From NCBI RefSeq assembly GCF_020520425.1, contig NC_079487.1:126750385-126814384 (forward strand): DNA of 64,000 nt, written 5' to 3'. This document shows positions 14,930 through 27,808 of the stretch, one piece after another. Both the position numbers and the translations under genes were made by a program. The notes under the pieces were generated by a model that saw nothing but the letters and a program-made list of their open reading frames with translations, made no database searches and had not been told where the DNA came from. The number at the start of each line of letters is the position of its first letter. Positions within the stretch are counted from its first letter, which is position 1. Origin of the DNA: Spinacia oleracea. Its lineage: Eukaryota; Streptophyta; Magnoliopsida; Caryophyllales; Amaranthaceae.

Positions 14930-15325
14930 ATCAAATCATAGGTTCGAAACTCCTTCCAACATTCGTGATTTATATTTCGGGGAGATAAATACATCCGAGC
15001 TCAATAGGACGGTGGCAAAGCCGACCTACAAGCGTTACGCCTAAACCTGTAAGTCTGTAACCATTACCACACAGGTGCACAACCAACGCTAGAAGTTCAA
15101 CCTCTTCTTCACGAAGTGTCGCATCATCCCAACCGCTGTCTTCCGTCGCATTCTCTCACCAGAATTAGGTCAAACCACGAATTATTTCACTTCGTTTGTC
15201 AATTAGATTGTTATTCTCCCTTTTATTTCTGACTATTTGAACTACTTTTTATAATTTAGGGTTTGATCTACACTACCAGTTTCAGACGTCAAATTACTCG
15301 GCTATTTTGCCCGAATTTAATCGTA
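14930..15325 (+). promoter_or_regulatory. Probable promoter and 5' UTR of PRP31
   Basis: No coding sequence. The stretch from about 15020 is less AT-rich and pyrimidine-patterned like a leader. A possible leader-intron acceptor, 'tttataatttag', is at about 15250-15261. No clear TATA box is seen. The LINE insert with its duplication ends at 14929, only about 400 bp before the start codon. Confidence 0.35.
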
Positions 15326-18300
15326 ATGGTTAGTCTTCTGCAATTTCTCTGTCTTACGATTTTATGTGTTAATTTTGCATTTTCCTTATGCAATCTGCTT
15401 TGCAATTGAATTATACAATATTCAATATCTAATGTGTATTCGTACTAATTCCAGTGAAGAAAAATTGAATTAGCCCTCATTCATTTTGGTGTTAATTATC
15501 GAAAACCTAGCTTCCTGTATAACATCACTATTTTGAATGTAGCTTGTTATTATTCTAAGTTTTTCATGTGTTTGATCTGCTTCTTGGTTGAAGATTGTGT
15601 CGTCTTTGCGTTTTTCTGGGAAAAAGAGGGGTTATTTACCATAGATGGTGTGAACGGCACAATTTAAGACAATCGAGGATTCGAGGGGTAATGAAGTAAG
15701 AGGGAAGTCATATTCCTGATTTTGCGGTTGATATGAAATAATAATTAAAAGTGAGCTATCTATATTGTGAAAACTTGGAATGTGGCCTACGTAGTACATG
15801 GGAGCAAGTCGAACTTTGTGTAAATGTTTGAAAGCACTGGTTAGCTTGCTGTTCTTCTTAAATGATTTTTGAGTGATTTGTATCGATTTTTAGTTGTTGT
15901 GATTGAATGTCTGCTAGTGGCTATATTGAATAGTTTACATCTCTGGAATCTATATTTGACAGAATTTTAGATGCTGTATTGACTGGTTGATTTGGTTTAT
16001 CTCTGGGATTTGGACATGCTGGAGGTGTTGTGGATATTTTTCATGATAGTATAGGATGTCAATTTCCTCAACATAATAAATTTTAGTAATATCTGTGATA
16101 TATTTGATCAATTAACTGAACTTTATTGTTTTCTCTATTAAACCTTTCCTACTGCACAGTCATATTTGCCTCTTTTGTGTACTGGCTGAGTTTTCTGCTT
16201 TTGTTCCAGGCAACTCTAGCCGATTCTTTCTTGGCCGATCTCGATGACTTATCAGACAACGAAGCTGATGTCGTGGTGAGTTCATGACTTTTGGTTTGAT
16301 CTTATCCAGTTATCTTTACATTTTTTATATATTTATGTGTGATGATTATGTAGTTAGTTGGGTTAAAAATTGAACTACAATGCGAAGGTGATAGTGAGAG
16401 TAATTAAAAGGAGAAATTCTGTTAGTAGTTTGTATTTCTCTAATTTGATATTTTGTTTGTTTCTTTCACAGGTGGAAGAAGATGCGGATGGAGAAAACAT
16501 GGAGGAGGATATTGATGGAGAGTTAGCTGACATAGAATCCCTGAATTATGATGATCTTGATAATGTTTCCAAACTACAAAAGTCTCAACGTTACACTGAT
16601 ATAATGCAGGTTAGTTTTTACATGTTTAAATTTGAGTATTTGAGTCTTGGAGCTCATTAGGAGCTCTTGATATGGTGATATGTTGATTAGTTTCTTATTC
16701 TCTGTTCCAAGCCTCTAAAACGACGCGGCTGTCAACAGTTGTATATTCTGTGCATAATTTTATCTAGATGTAATGCATAGGTTTTTTGTCCTGTCGTGAA
16801 AGATTGTTTTAGTTTCATTTGCATGGCTTCCAGTCTGTGCTTTTTATTTGGTCTGTTGACTGCTAAGTCTCTTCTTCCTTTCCCTTCTGTTTGCCGTTCC
16901 TCCCTGGATAAGCAGGGGTGTTAAGCGGATGTTTAAACTTGTGGATATCTGAGATTTTAGCTATACAGTCACCAATAATCTGCTCATGACTTTTCAGAAA
17001 GTTGAAGATGCATTGCAAAAAGGTTCGGAGGTTCCTGATCATGGAATAGTTTTGGAAGATGATCCTGAGTATCAGTTGATTGTTGACTGCAACGCATTGT
17101 CAGTGGATATTGAGAATGAGATTATTATTATCCACAATTTCATCCGTGACAAGTACCGCCTAAAGTTTCCAGAGCTTGAATCTCTTGTTCATCACCCTAT
17201 TGACTACGCTCGTGTTGTGAAGAAGATTGGTAATGAAATCGACTTAACCCTAGTTGATCTGGAAGGGCTTCTGCCTTCTGCTATCATTATGGTAGTCTCA
17301 GTCACTGCTTCCACTACCAGTGGTAAGCCACTGCCTGAAGAAGTTTTACAGAAGACTGTCGAGGCTTGCGATCGTGCAATTGAGCTTGATTCAGCAAGGA
17401 AAAAAGTCCTTGATTTTGTGGAAAGCAGAATGGTATATATTGCACCAAATATTTCAGCAATTGTTGGAAGTGCTGTCGCAGCAAAACTTATGGGAACTGC
17501 TGGAGGTTTGTCTTCATTAGCTAAGATGCCTGCTTGTAATGTTCAGCTTCTTGGGGCCAAAAGGAAGAATACGGCAGGTTTTTCAACGGCAACATCTCAA
17601 TTTCGTGTTGGTTATATTGAGCAGACAGAGATATTTCAGAGTACGCCCCCTCCTTTGAGAATGCGTGCATGCCGTCTTTTGGCTGCAAAGACAACCCTTG
17701 CAGCCCGAGTAGATTCAACGAGAGGAGATTTAACTGGAAAGACTGGAAGGACATTACGTGAAGATATCCGCAAGAAGATCGAGAAGTGGCAAGAGCCACC
17801 ACCTCCTAAGATCCCAAAACCTCTTCCTGTGCCTGATTCAGAACCTAAAAAGAAAAGAGGTGGGCGAAGACTACGGAAGATGAAGGAAAGGTAAAGTAGT
17901 TCCTCTTTAGTGTGAGGGTGTTTTCTACTTGTACATTCTTTTCTTAGTGTGTTCCTGTCCTATTTTGCAGATATGCTGTCACAGATATGAGGAAGTTGGC
18001 TAACCGGATGCAGTTCGGTGTGCCTGAAGAGAGTTCTCTAGGTGAAATTTCTCTCTTTACCGCAGCAAAGCCTAAATTTTTTGATTCACATCCTTGTGTA
18101 GAATTCAGGGAATCCTGGTATGATTTGATTTAGAAAGCAGATAATAACCTAGGCAATGCTAATGAGGTTGCAGTTGCACATTCATATTAGATAAGAATTG
18201 ATAATTTTATCCTTCTTGTTGCATTATTCTCGTGCAAATGTAGTTTTTAAAACTTTCAACATTCTAATGTAAAAGGGTTTTTATTTATATTTTTTATTTC

Positions 18301-21300
18301 AACGTATTTTTGGTCAGTAGTTTCTTTGTTGGAATACCTTTCGTATCTTAATTTTCCTTTTTCCTTTTTTAGGTGATGGTTTGGGAGAAGGATATGGTAT
18401 GCTTGGTCAAGCTGGAAGTGGAAAGTTACGCATGTCTGCTGGTCCGAGCAAGCTTGCAGCAAAAGTTGCTAAGAAGTAAGCTGTCTTCTAGTTACTTATT
18501 CCCCTCGTAGTAGTGCAAGTGGATGGAAGTTTGTTTTGAGACCGTGTTGGGAAGGTTTACTTGTCTTTTCATGACAATCTCTTCATTGTCCTTTTCAGAT
18601 TCAAGGAGAAGCGCTATGGAAGCAGTGGTGCTACCTCAGGGTTAACGTCAAGTTTGGCATTTACTCCTGTGCAGGTTTGTACCCTATTTGATCTTTTGTT
18701 TGATTTATACCTTCAAGTACGCCCTTTGTCCCCCAGTTCCTTTTTTCCCCTCCTTGTTTATCCCTTGCAGGTTTGTACTATATTTGCCCTTATGTTTGAT
18801 TTATACCTTCAAACACGCCCTTTATTTTAGTTTGTGCCATTGTATTTCTCTCTTTAGTTGATGAATGTATATTCACTCAACTCTCTTTCTCTTATCCCAG
18901 TGTCCTAAAGTTTTGTTAGTTGATCTAAGCCAGATTACCCCTTTCCCATGTGACCAAAATCTTAGTGGAAACCTGATCCCTAATTCTTTTTTCACCCTGG
19001 ATGTTGCATTCCATATTTGTTTTAAAGTCAAATAAGAGACTCACTGTGGGAGGGAAGGAGTAGAAACTAGAAAGTAAAGCCAATTTTTCGGTTTTTGTGA
19101 AGCGCCTAGTATCTTCTTAATAGCAGTTAGTACTATGGTAAGTGTTCGCAATCTCTATTCCTTTAGCCATCAAAAGTCTTTACACTTATCCTTATACTTG
19201 CTAAATTTCTTACTTGGCTTAAAAAGCTGGGAATTCTAGAATGTGGGTTATTCTATGCTAGCTTATATCCCTCGTCTTGCTCATTTTTCCAATTATAGAA
19301 ATGTGATAAAATGTCCTTTTGACATCCAATATTATCCTTGATTTTTGACTATTTTGTAGGTTGATGTCTCTAGATATTTAGTCTGACATTTTATTAGGCT
19401 TGCTTGCATTTTTCTTATGACAAAGTACCATATTATAATTATTGCACGAACTGTCTGAATTTTCTTATGACAACTGCTCGTACAACTTTACTATAGGATG
19501 ACCTCTGAAGGCTCGGAGGCCAATCAAAATGTGAAGTATGGTTTTGTGTTGTTTTCTCCTTTTTTAAATTTAAAGTTTGCAAGGATGGATGATTTTATGT
19601 TGGGAAAATGATGGTTAATGAGTAATAACACTCCGATGACCCTAGGAATTTTTCATGAAAAGGGAAATCACTATGCTTTCGCCTTTGTATTTTGGCATAG
19701 TAATACACCTTTACAAACTTCAGCATCAATTGTCTTATATAGAAGTTGTGTACATCACATCTCATAGTGGTTGTTGTGCCATCTTGATAAGCTCTAGTCT
19801 AGTGGCGGGGACTGTACTTCAGAACTAGTGGATCTGTTGGGTGCACTGGAGATATGTATGCCCCAGCTGTAATAGCACTATTTACCTAAATTAGCAGCTC
19901 TTCTTTATCTAACTGCTCTTGGGATTTGGGAGCGTCTGTTTGAAACTCAATTCTTTTTTATTGACAACTGATAAAAACAGTGTCCAAAGTAAATTTCATA
20001 ACAGAGTCAGTCAAGTGCCAACCATGTCAAAGAGAAAAAGGCTCTAGATTTCCAATTACCAAGATCCCAAAAGTCCTTGTGAACTCAGCATCACACTATC
20101 ACCAAATTGATGTAGTGAGATACCTCCCAAAACTTCAAATCTTTGCAGGATTTGCATTCATTATACGTGGAAAAACCAACATATTTTGAAGAAGCAATTG
20201 AAAATCCTGAAGATATGCATGTCTATGCTATAATAGTACTTTTCACCTGAATTGATAGCTTTCCATATCCAACTACCATTCTTGTTTTGTTTCTATTTCT
20301 CTGTTGGGGGCCCTTCCCCCCCCTTAGTAATGGTCGGCACTTGGCAGACCCTGTTATAAATTTACTTTGGATACTGTTCTTGCCTCTTGTCAACCAAAAA
20401 GAATGTTTAAAGTCCTATTAGAAGACCCCAATGGTTTAGAAATGTAGAATGTCCAGATTAGAACATCAGTTGCAATTCTGATATCTTATGATGGTGACCA
20501 TGTATAAATAAGCTGATGTGTTCCACACTGAGGATTGAGCATTGATTTTTGAGTTTATGACACTGTCTCGTGTCTGATATCATAAATATAAAATGTAGTC
20601 TTAACCGGGTAAGTTGGAGCAATATATAGAATGAATATTTGATAGATTCTTAAGTTGTGTTACGTAATTATGTATTCAACCAAGCCTTGGTTCCAAAATG
20701 TGATTGGGTTGGCTAACATGAACCGTCATAAGGAACCTTCTGCGGAGCGTGAAGTAAGAAAATAAAAGGTTATGTTAAAGAGAGTAAATACGCATAGATG
20801 AGGAAGTGAATGCGAGGGTAACGAGGTACGAAAAATAGGGAACAAGAAAACAAGATAGGTTGGTGTAAAGAAGAGATGCAAATATGTTTCAAAAAAAAGA
20901 GAGAAGTTTGCAAAGAAAACAGGAAACAAAAAAAAAAAGAGGGAAAAAAAGTTCATGTTGAGTCGTCGACATATATTATCTCCCTCCACTCTGCCCTATC
21001 TAATGACCATATTTTCCTCAATCCATACTTATATCAACCTTGAACATATTTTGCTCCGAGGAGGAGTTGTCCTATGTGCATACAAGGTGCTAATGAATTG
21101 TTGGATGATGTGACAGGGACAATCAATCCTCCATACTCATACCTGTTTATTTTTTTTTGCTTTTTTTCCCCTGGGTGCAATTCATGGATTTTGGTAACAT
21201 CAGAATTGGAAATCGTTTATTTTTTTTGCTTTTTTTCCCCTGGGTGCTAATGAATTGTTGTCCTATGTGCATACAAGGTGCTAATGAATTGTTGGATGAT

Positions 21301-22012
21301 GTGACAGGGAAAATCAATCCTCCATACTCATACCTGTTTATTTTTTTTGCTTTTTTTCCCCTGGGTGCAATTCATGGATTTTGGTAACATCAGAATTGGA
21401 AATCGTTTATGCATAAGGCTCGCATACCAATATACCATGACCCTAGCCCCGTAACACCCTTAAGTTACGTTTTGGGAAGGAAGAGGTTAGCCTATGTGTT
21501 TTTATCGGTTTTGGCACATATTTGACCAATGCATTGTGTACATCAAGCATTCTCTTCCACCTGAAGTATGTGTTTTTATCGGTTTTGGCACATATTTGAT
21601 CAATCCTCACAGGGTGAGAGAGCATCCTTGTACCACAAACCCATATGAGAAGGATTCTTTCCTCAATGGGGGCTATATAAAGATTGTTTGTACAGCCTTT
21701 GCTTTTCTTAAATACGAGTAGCATGTATGTAAAAGTGTAAACCATCTCTTGTTGTGATGTTTTATGGTTCTCGAGTATAACCATTGGAAAACTTTAATAT
21801 GTAAGGTACCCTGTGAGATTTGATTTGCAAGGTTCTTTTGAGATGCTTAAGTTTTTTGCTGCTGATGTTGAGTTTCTGCACCTTTTCTGCAGGGCATTGA
21901 ACTTTCAAATCCGCAGGCTCACGCACATCAACTTGGCAGTGGAACTCAGAGTACATATTTCTCTGAAACAGGGACATTTTCAAAAATCAAGAGTAACTTG
22001 GGTAGACTTTGA
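15326..22012 (+). CDS. PRP31: U4/U6 snRNP splicing factor PRP31, 8 coding exons
   Basis: PRP31 binds the 15.5K/Snu13-U4 snRNA complex and is needed to build the U4/U6.U5 tri-snRNP in the nucleus. Coding exons: 15326-15328 (only the ATG), 16210-16275, 16472-16609, 16998-17890, 17971-18041, 18373-18475, 18599-18674 and 21893-22012. Phases agree and give 489 residues; plant family members are about 485. An acidic N-terminus (MATLADSFLADLDDLSDNEA) precedes NYDDLDNVSKLQKSQRY. The Nop domain is in exon 4 (PEYQLIVDCN, IENEIIIIHNFIRDKY, IAPNISAIVGSAVAAKLMG, GGLSSLAKMPACNVQLLGAK), then the basic EPKKKRGGRRLRKMKER and the PRP31 C-terminal region. The last exon ends FSKIKSNLGRL. Intron 7 is 3.2 kb, is full of repeats, and begins with a duplicated donor. 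Splitting after the ATG is forced by the conserved MATLADSFL start. Confidence 0.95.
18671..18830. repeat. 96-bp tandem duplication of PRP31 exon 7 donor region
   Basis: The segment starting GCAGGTTTGTAC at 18671 (last four exon bases plus donor) recurs at 18767. Both are followed by 'tttgatttataccttcaa' and 'acgcccttt'. The period is 96 bp, a multiple of three. The inserted stretch has no stop in the exon frame. Confidence 0.8.
19950..20404. mobile_element. Long-TIR MITE in PRP31 intron 7
   Basis: Inverted arms of roughly 80 bp. Left: 'ttcttttttattgacaact', then 'acagtgtccaaagtaaattt', 'ataacag' and 'caagtgccaacca'. The right arm (20331-20404) is the inverse with few differences. The interior has no coding capacity (an 69-codon frame is an accident of the left arm). 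Family not recognised. Confidence 0.75.
21066..21410. repeat. 192-bp tandem duplication in PRP31 intron 7
   Basis: Two near-identical units of about 155 bp (21066-21220 and 21258-21410) begin 'gttgtcctatgtgcatacaa' and end 'ttggaaatcgtttat'. They are linked by repeated 'tttgctttttttcccctgggtg'. A second small duplication follows at about 21495-21525 and 21567-21602 ('tatgtgtttttatcggtttt'). Intronic. Confidence 0.8.
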
Positions 22013-23755
22013 GCTTCTGCAGGTATTAAAGTTGTTGCCTGTATCAGTTTCAGTGCTTTATGGAGAGTGCCAGTTTACCGTGTGAATTGAAAATGCTCAA
22101 AACCGACGCTCTGAACTATCAATGTATCAATAGTTTCCAGTTTAATATTGCAAAGTTTTGTAGATGGCTAATTTATCGAATATAAATGGCTAATTTATCT
22201 GCCATCAGCTTGTGAATACGAGTCTCACTATACTGCAACATTTTCTGAACTTCAATTGCAAAAAGGAAGAATAGATTTTTTTTTAATACTGATGAAAATA
22301 ATTTCTGCTGAAGGAATCTTTTGGGTTTTTTGTAACTTGCGTTGCAAGATTTTGTAGGCTGATTCATGTTGGGGATCTATAGCTATGAAGTAATTCTGGC
22401 CCATGCTGCAAATGGATTGAGATTTTCAATTAATAGAATTAACAGTTAGGAGACTCATTTTATTCGATCTATAAATGCATGCTTCATGGATAACTACTAC
22501 GAAGTAGTTCACTATATTTTAATCAATATCTTTTGGTAGTGGTTTTAACACAACCAGCAGTCTGACACCTAAAACTAATTAATCATTCCTTCAATTCTAC
22601 AAAATAAAATACGGAGTATGATTTTGGATAATTAGCAGCTTTTTCGGGTATAAAATGAGCTATAAGGCCCATATAAATATAAAATTACAAATTGAAGAGA
22701 AGATATTACGGGATTTAAATCTATGCGTTACCGATAAACACCTTCAATCTTAACCGCTAGACCGAGATATTGTTAAGAAGGTGGGGTTGAATAAATTATT
22801 AGACGAAGTCATCTGAAGGAGATTGTTACTGTTAGTCTTTCCATATATAAAATTTATAGTTTTTCAAGTTTGAAATACTCGGTATTTCCTTTAAGGAACA
22901 GTAAAATATCCTAAAAAACTGCGGTTCGAGTCCAATTTCCGAGGGTAAAAAAATTTCCGTGGCGCGCAACTTACCATTTCAAAAGTTCGTTAGCTAGGAA
23001 AACATATTTGTCTCTCGGAAGATAGAACCTTGATTATTGATTATTTTTTGTTATTAAGTTTGAAATTCATGACAAAATGGTACGGAGTAGTATTAAGTTT
23101 TGAATTCATGACAAAAATCATGTACATGTATAAATTGTTTGGTTTTGCATGTTTGGTATTTCTACTTTGGGAATAATATCTATCACGAGAGCCACGCTAA
23201 TTATAGATTAGGGGAACTATTAGCTGTGCCATGTGAAGTGTATCTTATGTGATCTCTTCTCCTCAACTCCCGGGTTCAACTCTTCAATTGCTAACTTTTA
23301 TGCAATTTTTTTATTTTGCATTCTATATCTGAAGTTGTAATTATTTTAGTTAAACTACTTGGTCGTTTAGTTAGATCTATCCTAATGTCCGATTTTGCAC
23401 TTTCAGAAGTCAAACAAACTATTAGATGTTATGAATACGCGGTATAGGAGCTTCTTTAAGCGTTCTAGTTGGAGGAGTCGAGAAAATTAAAATACTGAAC
23501 GTGCTCGGAGAACCCTGTAGATAATCTAGATCTTGTAGATATTTACACAATATAAAAACACAAATGCAATGATTCCAAAATCATACTTAACTTAAAATAA
23601 GAGTAATAATCAACACTTTTAAATAGTTGGCTTAATCTGATGGGCTCAATAGTTAAGTAATTAATGAAGCTATGCAGAAGTTAATAGCTGCATTGTAACC
23701 TTTTCCTATATAAGTTCAAGTACTGTGTTTGTAGCAGAGGACAAGAGGCTGCAAA
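22013..23755. other. Intergenic between PRP31 and the ALDH array; possible SINE remnant
   Basis: The 3' flank of PRP31 comes first. On the minus strand at about 22700-22780 a tRNA-like pattern (A-box-like TCTAGCGGTTAAGA, B-box-like AGATTTAAATCCC) suggests a decayed SINE or tRNA-derived fragment. Otherwise AT-rich, with no gene seen. Confidence 0.4.
23706..23714 (+). promoter_or_regulatory. TATA box of ALDH copy 1
   Basis: CTATATAAG lies 42 bp before the start codon at 23756, so the leader would be only about 10-20 nt. Inference from position and consensus. Confidence 0.5.
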
Positions 23756-26700
23756 ATGGCAAATCAATTGCTCTCATCTTTCTTTTGTCGCGCACTGGTT
23801 TCTTCAACTCGTTCTACTCTTTTTCATGGTACTTCTTTCTTCTTCTCCTTTTCTTCATGAACTTATGGTTTATATGAACAAGTTCTTGTACTTGGAACTT
23901 GAAATATTCTGATGTTAATCTGCTGATATCTACCCTAGTTAGTAGTTAATCTATGTTGACAAGATGTATGATCTTCATTTTTCATTGTTATTATTGCTCT
24001 AGTTTGGTGAACATGATTGATGTTGCTTCAAAAATATCAAGTATTTTCATGGTTTCCAATGCATATATTTGACCGCTTATATCTTTAAATACTCTGCACT
24101 CTATTATAAATGAAGAAGATATTTGAAAAGTATTCATTTCAAGATCCGAAATGATAATGTATTTTCAAATTTTATAGTAGCAACTAGCAAAAATACAATC
24201 GAAGTTTTTAAAGTTTGTTGCACTTATCAAAGAGCGGATGAGGCGTTAAAAAAGAATTATACTTTCTCTGATTCAACATGATTGGCTATTAGGATGAGTT
24301 ATAGTAGTAAATTTGATCTTAAGATCAAGTCCTCTTTAGTAGTCTTTGTATTTGGTGTACATCAGTTTTATCTTAACATTCTTAAGTAAACATGATTTTG
24401 TTTAAGACTAATGCTGCGGCTTCTATAAATGTTTTTAAGGGAGAGCTTCTCAGTTGAGAAGAGTTATCTGCAGCTACAGCACAACTTCTTCCATTGAGGA
24501 ACCCATCACTCCGCCTGTAAAGGTGAAATATACTCAGCTTCTTATCAATGGACAATTTGTGGATTCAGCTTCAGGTAAGACTTCCACTGATATATTAATC
24601 AGTAGAAAAGATTTACTGTGCGTTTAAGGTAATTCAAGTTTCAACATTTTGCTGCGTTTTCAGGTAAAAAATTCAAGACACTTGACCCTAGAACAGGAAA
24701 TGTGATTACTGAGGTTGCTGAAGGTGATGCTGAGGATATCAACCGTGCAGTTGCTGCTGCTCGCAAAGCTTTTGATGAAGGGCCTTGGCCTAAGATGACA
24801 GCTTATGTAACTTGCTACTCTTTTTATCCTTTGACATTGTTTTTCTTTTCACTAAAGCTTCAATTTTGTTACTAATTCTGATACTTTAATTCTACAGGAA
24901 AGGTCAAGAATCCTGTTAAAATTTGCTGATCTCCTTGAGCAGCACACGGATGAGATTGCTGCCCTCGAGACATGGGACAATGGAAAACCATATGAGCAAG
25001 CTGCTAAAGTCGAACTACCAATGTGTGTTCGTATAATGAGATATTACGCTGGTGGGTAAATAAGCTGTTTTAACCAAATTAAAGTATATGATTTTGTGTT
25101 TAATTTGTTGACAGTTTTTCCATGTTCAAAATTTTATCAGGATGGGCAGATAAAATCCATGGTCTAACTGTGCCTGCTGATGGACCATATCATGTGCAAA
25201 CCCTCCATGAACCAATCGGTGTAGCAGGCCAAATTATCCCATGGAATTTCCCACTTCTTATGTTTGTATGGAAGATTGGTCCTGCCTTAGCTTGTGGCAA
25301 TTCCATTGTTATGAAGACAGCTGAACAAACACCCTTGACTGCCCTTTATGCAGCAAAACTTCTCCATGAGGTAACTATCTGATACAGTGATAGGTCCTTT
25401 TAACTTCATCTATTTCACACTATAAAGAGTAGAGAATAGAGAATAGATTTCATTGCAGTAGATGATATGTAAAAGTAGGCAATCTAATCTATGTTGCTCG
25501 TGTTTAACCTTATGAATGTTGTGGCAGGCCGGACTTCCTGATGGTGTCCTTAATGTGGTTTCTGGTTATGGTCCTACTGCCGGTGCAGCTCTTGCATCTC
25601 ACATGGATGTGGATAAGGTAATAACTAATAAACAACGTATATACATAAGTGTTTTATATATATGAATGTACTCCAAAAACAAGAAAAGATAAAATTGATG
25701 TTGCATTGTTGCAGCTTGCCTTTACTGGATCAACTGAGATTGGGAAACTGGTGCTTGAGATGGCAGCAAAGAGTAATCTTAAGTCAGTGACTTTGGAGCT
25801 TGGAGGGAAATCTCCTTTCATTGTGTGCAAGGATGCTGATATAGATCAAGCTGTTGAACTTGCACATTTTGCCCTCTTCTTCAATCAGGTTAGTCTGACT
25901 AACTTCTATAAAATAAATCAGTCCATTATTTCTATGCTTTTTCATATATGATAGCTCAAAGGATATGATCATGATGTTCCCATTGCTTTTACAGGGACAA
26001 TGCTGTTGTGCTGGCTCTCGTACATATGTACACGAAAGTGTATACGATGAATTTGTAGAGAAAGCTAAGGCACGTGCCATAAAGCGTGTTGTTGGCGATC
26101 CATTCAGGAAGGACATTGAACAAGGTCCTCAGGTATACTGACAGTTCTAATTTCTTACTAGCACTGTATAAGAAGTGGATGAAATGCTCACTTTTCCTGG
26201 ATTTTGTCAGATCGATTCAGAGCAATTTGAGAAGGTGATGAAATACATAAAGATCAGGCATTGCGAGTGGAGCTAAGCTAGAAACAGGAGGAGAACAGTT
26301 AGGTTCAAAGGGATACTACATTCAACCCACAGTTTTCTCCAATGTCAGTGAAGACATGTTGATTGCACAGGATGAAATATTCGGTCCTGTTCAATCTATC
26401 CTCAAGTTCAAGTGAGTTCATTCAATTCCTTTAAATCTAAACACCCATTTTTTATTATTACTAAATCGATCTTGTGTCGTCTGATCATATATAATAATGT
26501 AGGGACCTCGAAGAGGTGGTTCGAAGAGCCAATGCTTCCCAATACGGTCTAGCAGCAGGAGTGTTCACACAGGACATAGACACTGCTAACACCTTAGCTC
26601 GGGCCTTAAGAGTTGGGACGGTTTGGGTGAACTGCTTCGATATATTCGATGCTGGGATCCCCTTTGGTGGGTATAAGATGAGCGGACAAGGAAGGGAGAA

Positions 26701-26776
26701 GGGAATTTACAGTCTCATGAATTATCTGCAAGTCAAGGCTGTGGTTACTCCTTTGAAGAATCCTGCATGGCTTTAA
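23756..26776 (+). CDS. ALDH2B: Mitochondrial aldehyde dehydrogenase family 2, copy 1, frame-disrupted in exon 9
   Basis: NAD-dependent oxidation of aldehydes such as acetaldehyde in the mitochondrial matrix is the family role. Exons: 23756-23828, 24440-24574, 24664-24806, 24898-25051, 25141-25370, 25528-25617, 25715-25888, 25995-26132, 26211-26411 and 26503-26776. A Ser/Arg-rich presequence ([20 protein letters not shown]) comes first. Then come [29 protein letters not shown], the catalytic Glu in [10 protein letters not shown], the catalytic Cys in [14 protein letters not shown], and the C-terminal KNPAWL. Exon 9 is 201 nt against 200 in the sister genes. An extra A in 'atacataaagatcagg' (about 26247-26251) shifts the frame to a TAA at 26273, some 160 codons before the end. 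Exon 10 is intact in the old frame. It would encode about 536 residues otherwise. Either a very recent pseudogene or a base-call error. Confidence 0.9.
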
Positions 26777-27448
26777 TATGTCTGAAATAAAGAGGAGCAG
26801 AGTTTCTGCCTTAATTTTTATATTTGTTGGTCATTGTGTATGGTGTGTAATACTAGTTGATCGATTTTGGTAGGTTGAAGTCAATGTGCAAAATGGCAAG
26901 GAAACTTAGGAAAGAGTTTAATTTTTAGGCCAAGTTACATTAAGGTACAAGCACACAAAGAAGAAATAACATGGTTATGCACATGATATAATCGGTTGAG
27001 AATGGAAAATTGCCCTTGTTCAGAATCATCTATTTACAATAGGACGATGATTTTCACTTCTGTTCCTCAAAGTTTTTTACCTTCACTATTTGCACGGACT
27101 CAAATATAATACTTAAGTACTTAATCACATTATATCTAATTCGGTTATGTGAAAAAGTAATTATACTTTGTAAATATTTGATAGTTTGAATACCTACACG
27201 AATAAAACAAGATTTTACGTGATAATGTTTTGGCGTAATTCAATATAATAGCGAGACGAAATAGTGGATAGAGGATAGCCACTATCATCTTCTGAATTTG
27301 ATGTAAAGTAGCAAGTAGACGAAATAGTGGATCGAGGATACCTTTTTGATTTCATGATACTCCATATTTGCTGGTGGTTTAATTATAGTAATGTCCAAGG
27401 TACTAATTAACTAGCTGATGGGAATATTGAGCTGTTGTCTGCTGATCA

Positions 27449-27808
27449 TTCCTCCCTCCATTTTATATTACTTGTTGTTAAGTCATCCAAAGAAGGTTTT
27501 TGTTGATAAGACTCTGTTATGTTCAACTTATTTACCCGTAAAAAATTAATAATTATTCACTTATTTTAATTTAGTTTACAAAAACGAAAAATAAAAATAA
27601 ATAAATAAATGGAACAGAACATAAACATAAGTTTCTAAGATCGTGCGAAAGAATTTATAAATTGATACTCAAAATCAACATGTGCTAGTGTGCTAGTGTA
27701 TCAATAAAAATTCTAAGAGAACAAATAAAAAGCAGGTCTTTATATTTTAAGCAACTGATAATAAGAACTAAGAAAAAAATAGCCAGATAATATGAAATGA
27801 GGGGAGTA
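27449..27808. mobile_element. Stowaway-type MITE with a smaller nested element
   Basis: Ends are 'ttcctccctccattttatat' and 'atatgaaatgaggggagta', an imperfect inverted pair. Inside, about 27515-27625 carries its own inverted ends ('tctgttatgttcaacttatt' and 'aaatggaacagaacataaac') of the 'ataagttcag' MITE family, so one element appears to sit in another. Confidence 0.55.

Noticed and set aside
22700-22780. Possible tRNA gene on the minus strand
   Set aside because: Box-like motifs only. No cloverleaf with a paired acceptor stem could be drawn, so at most a decayed SINE.
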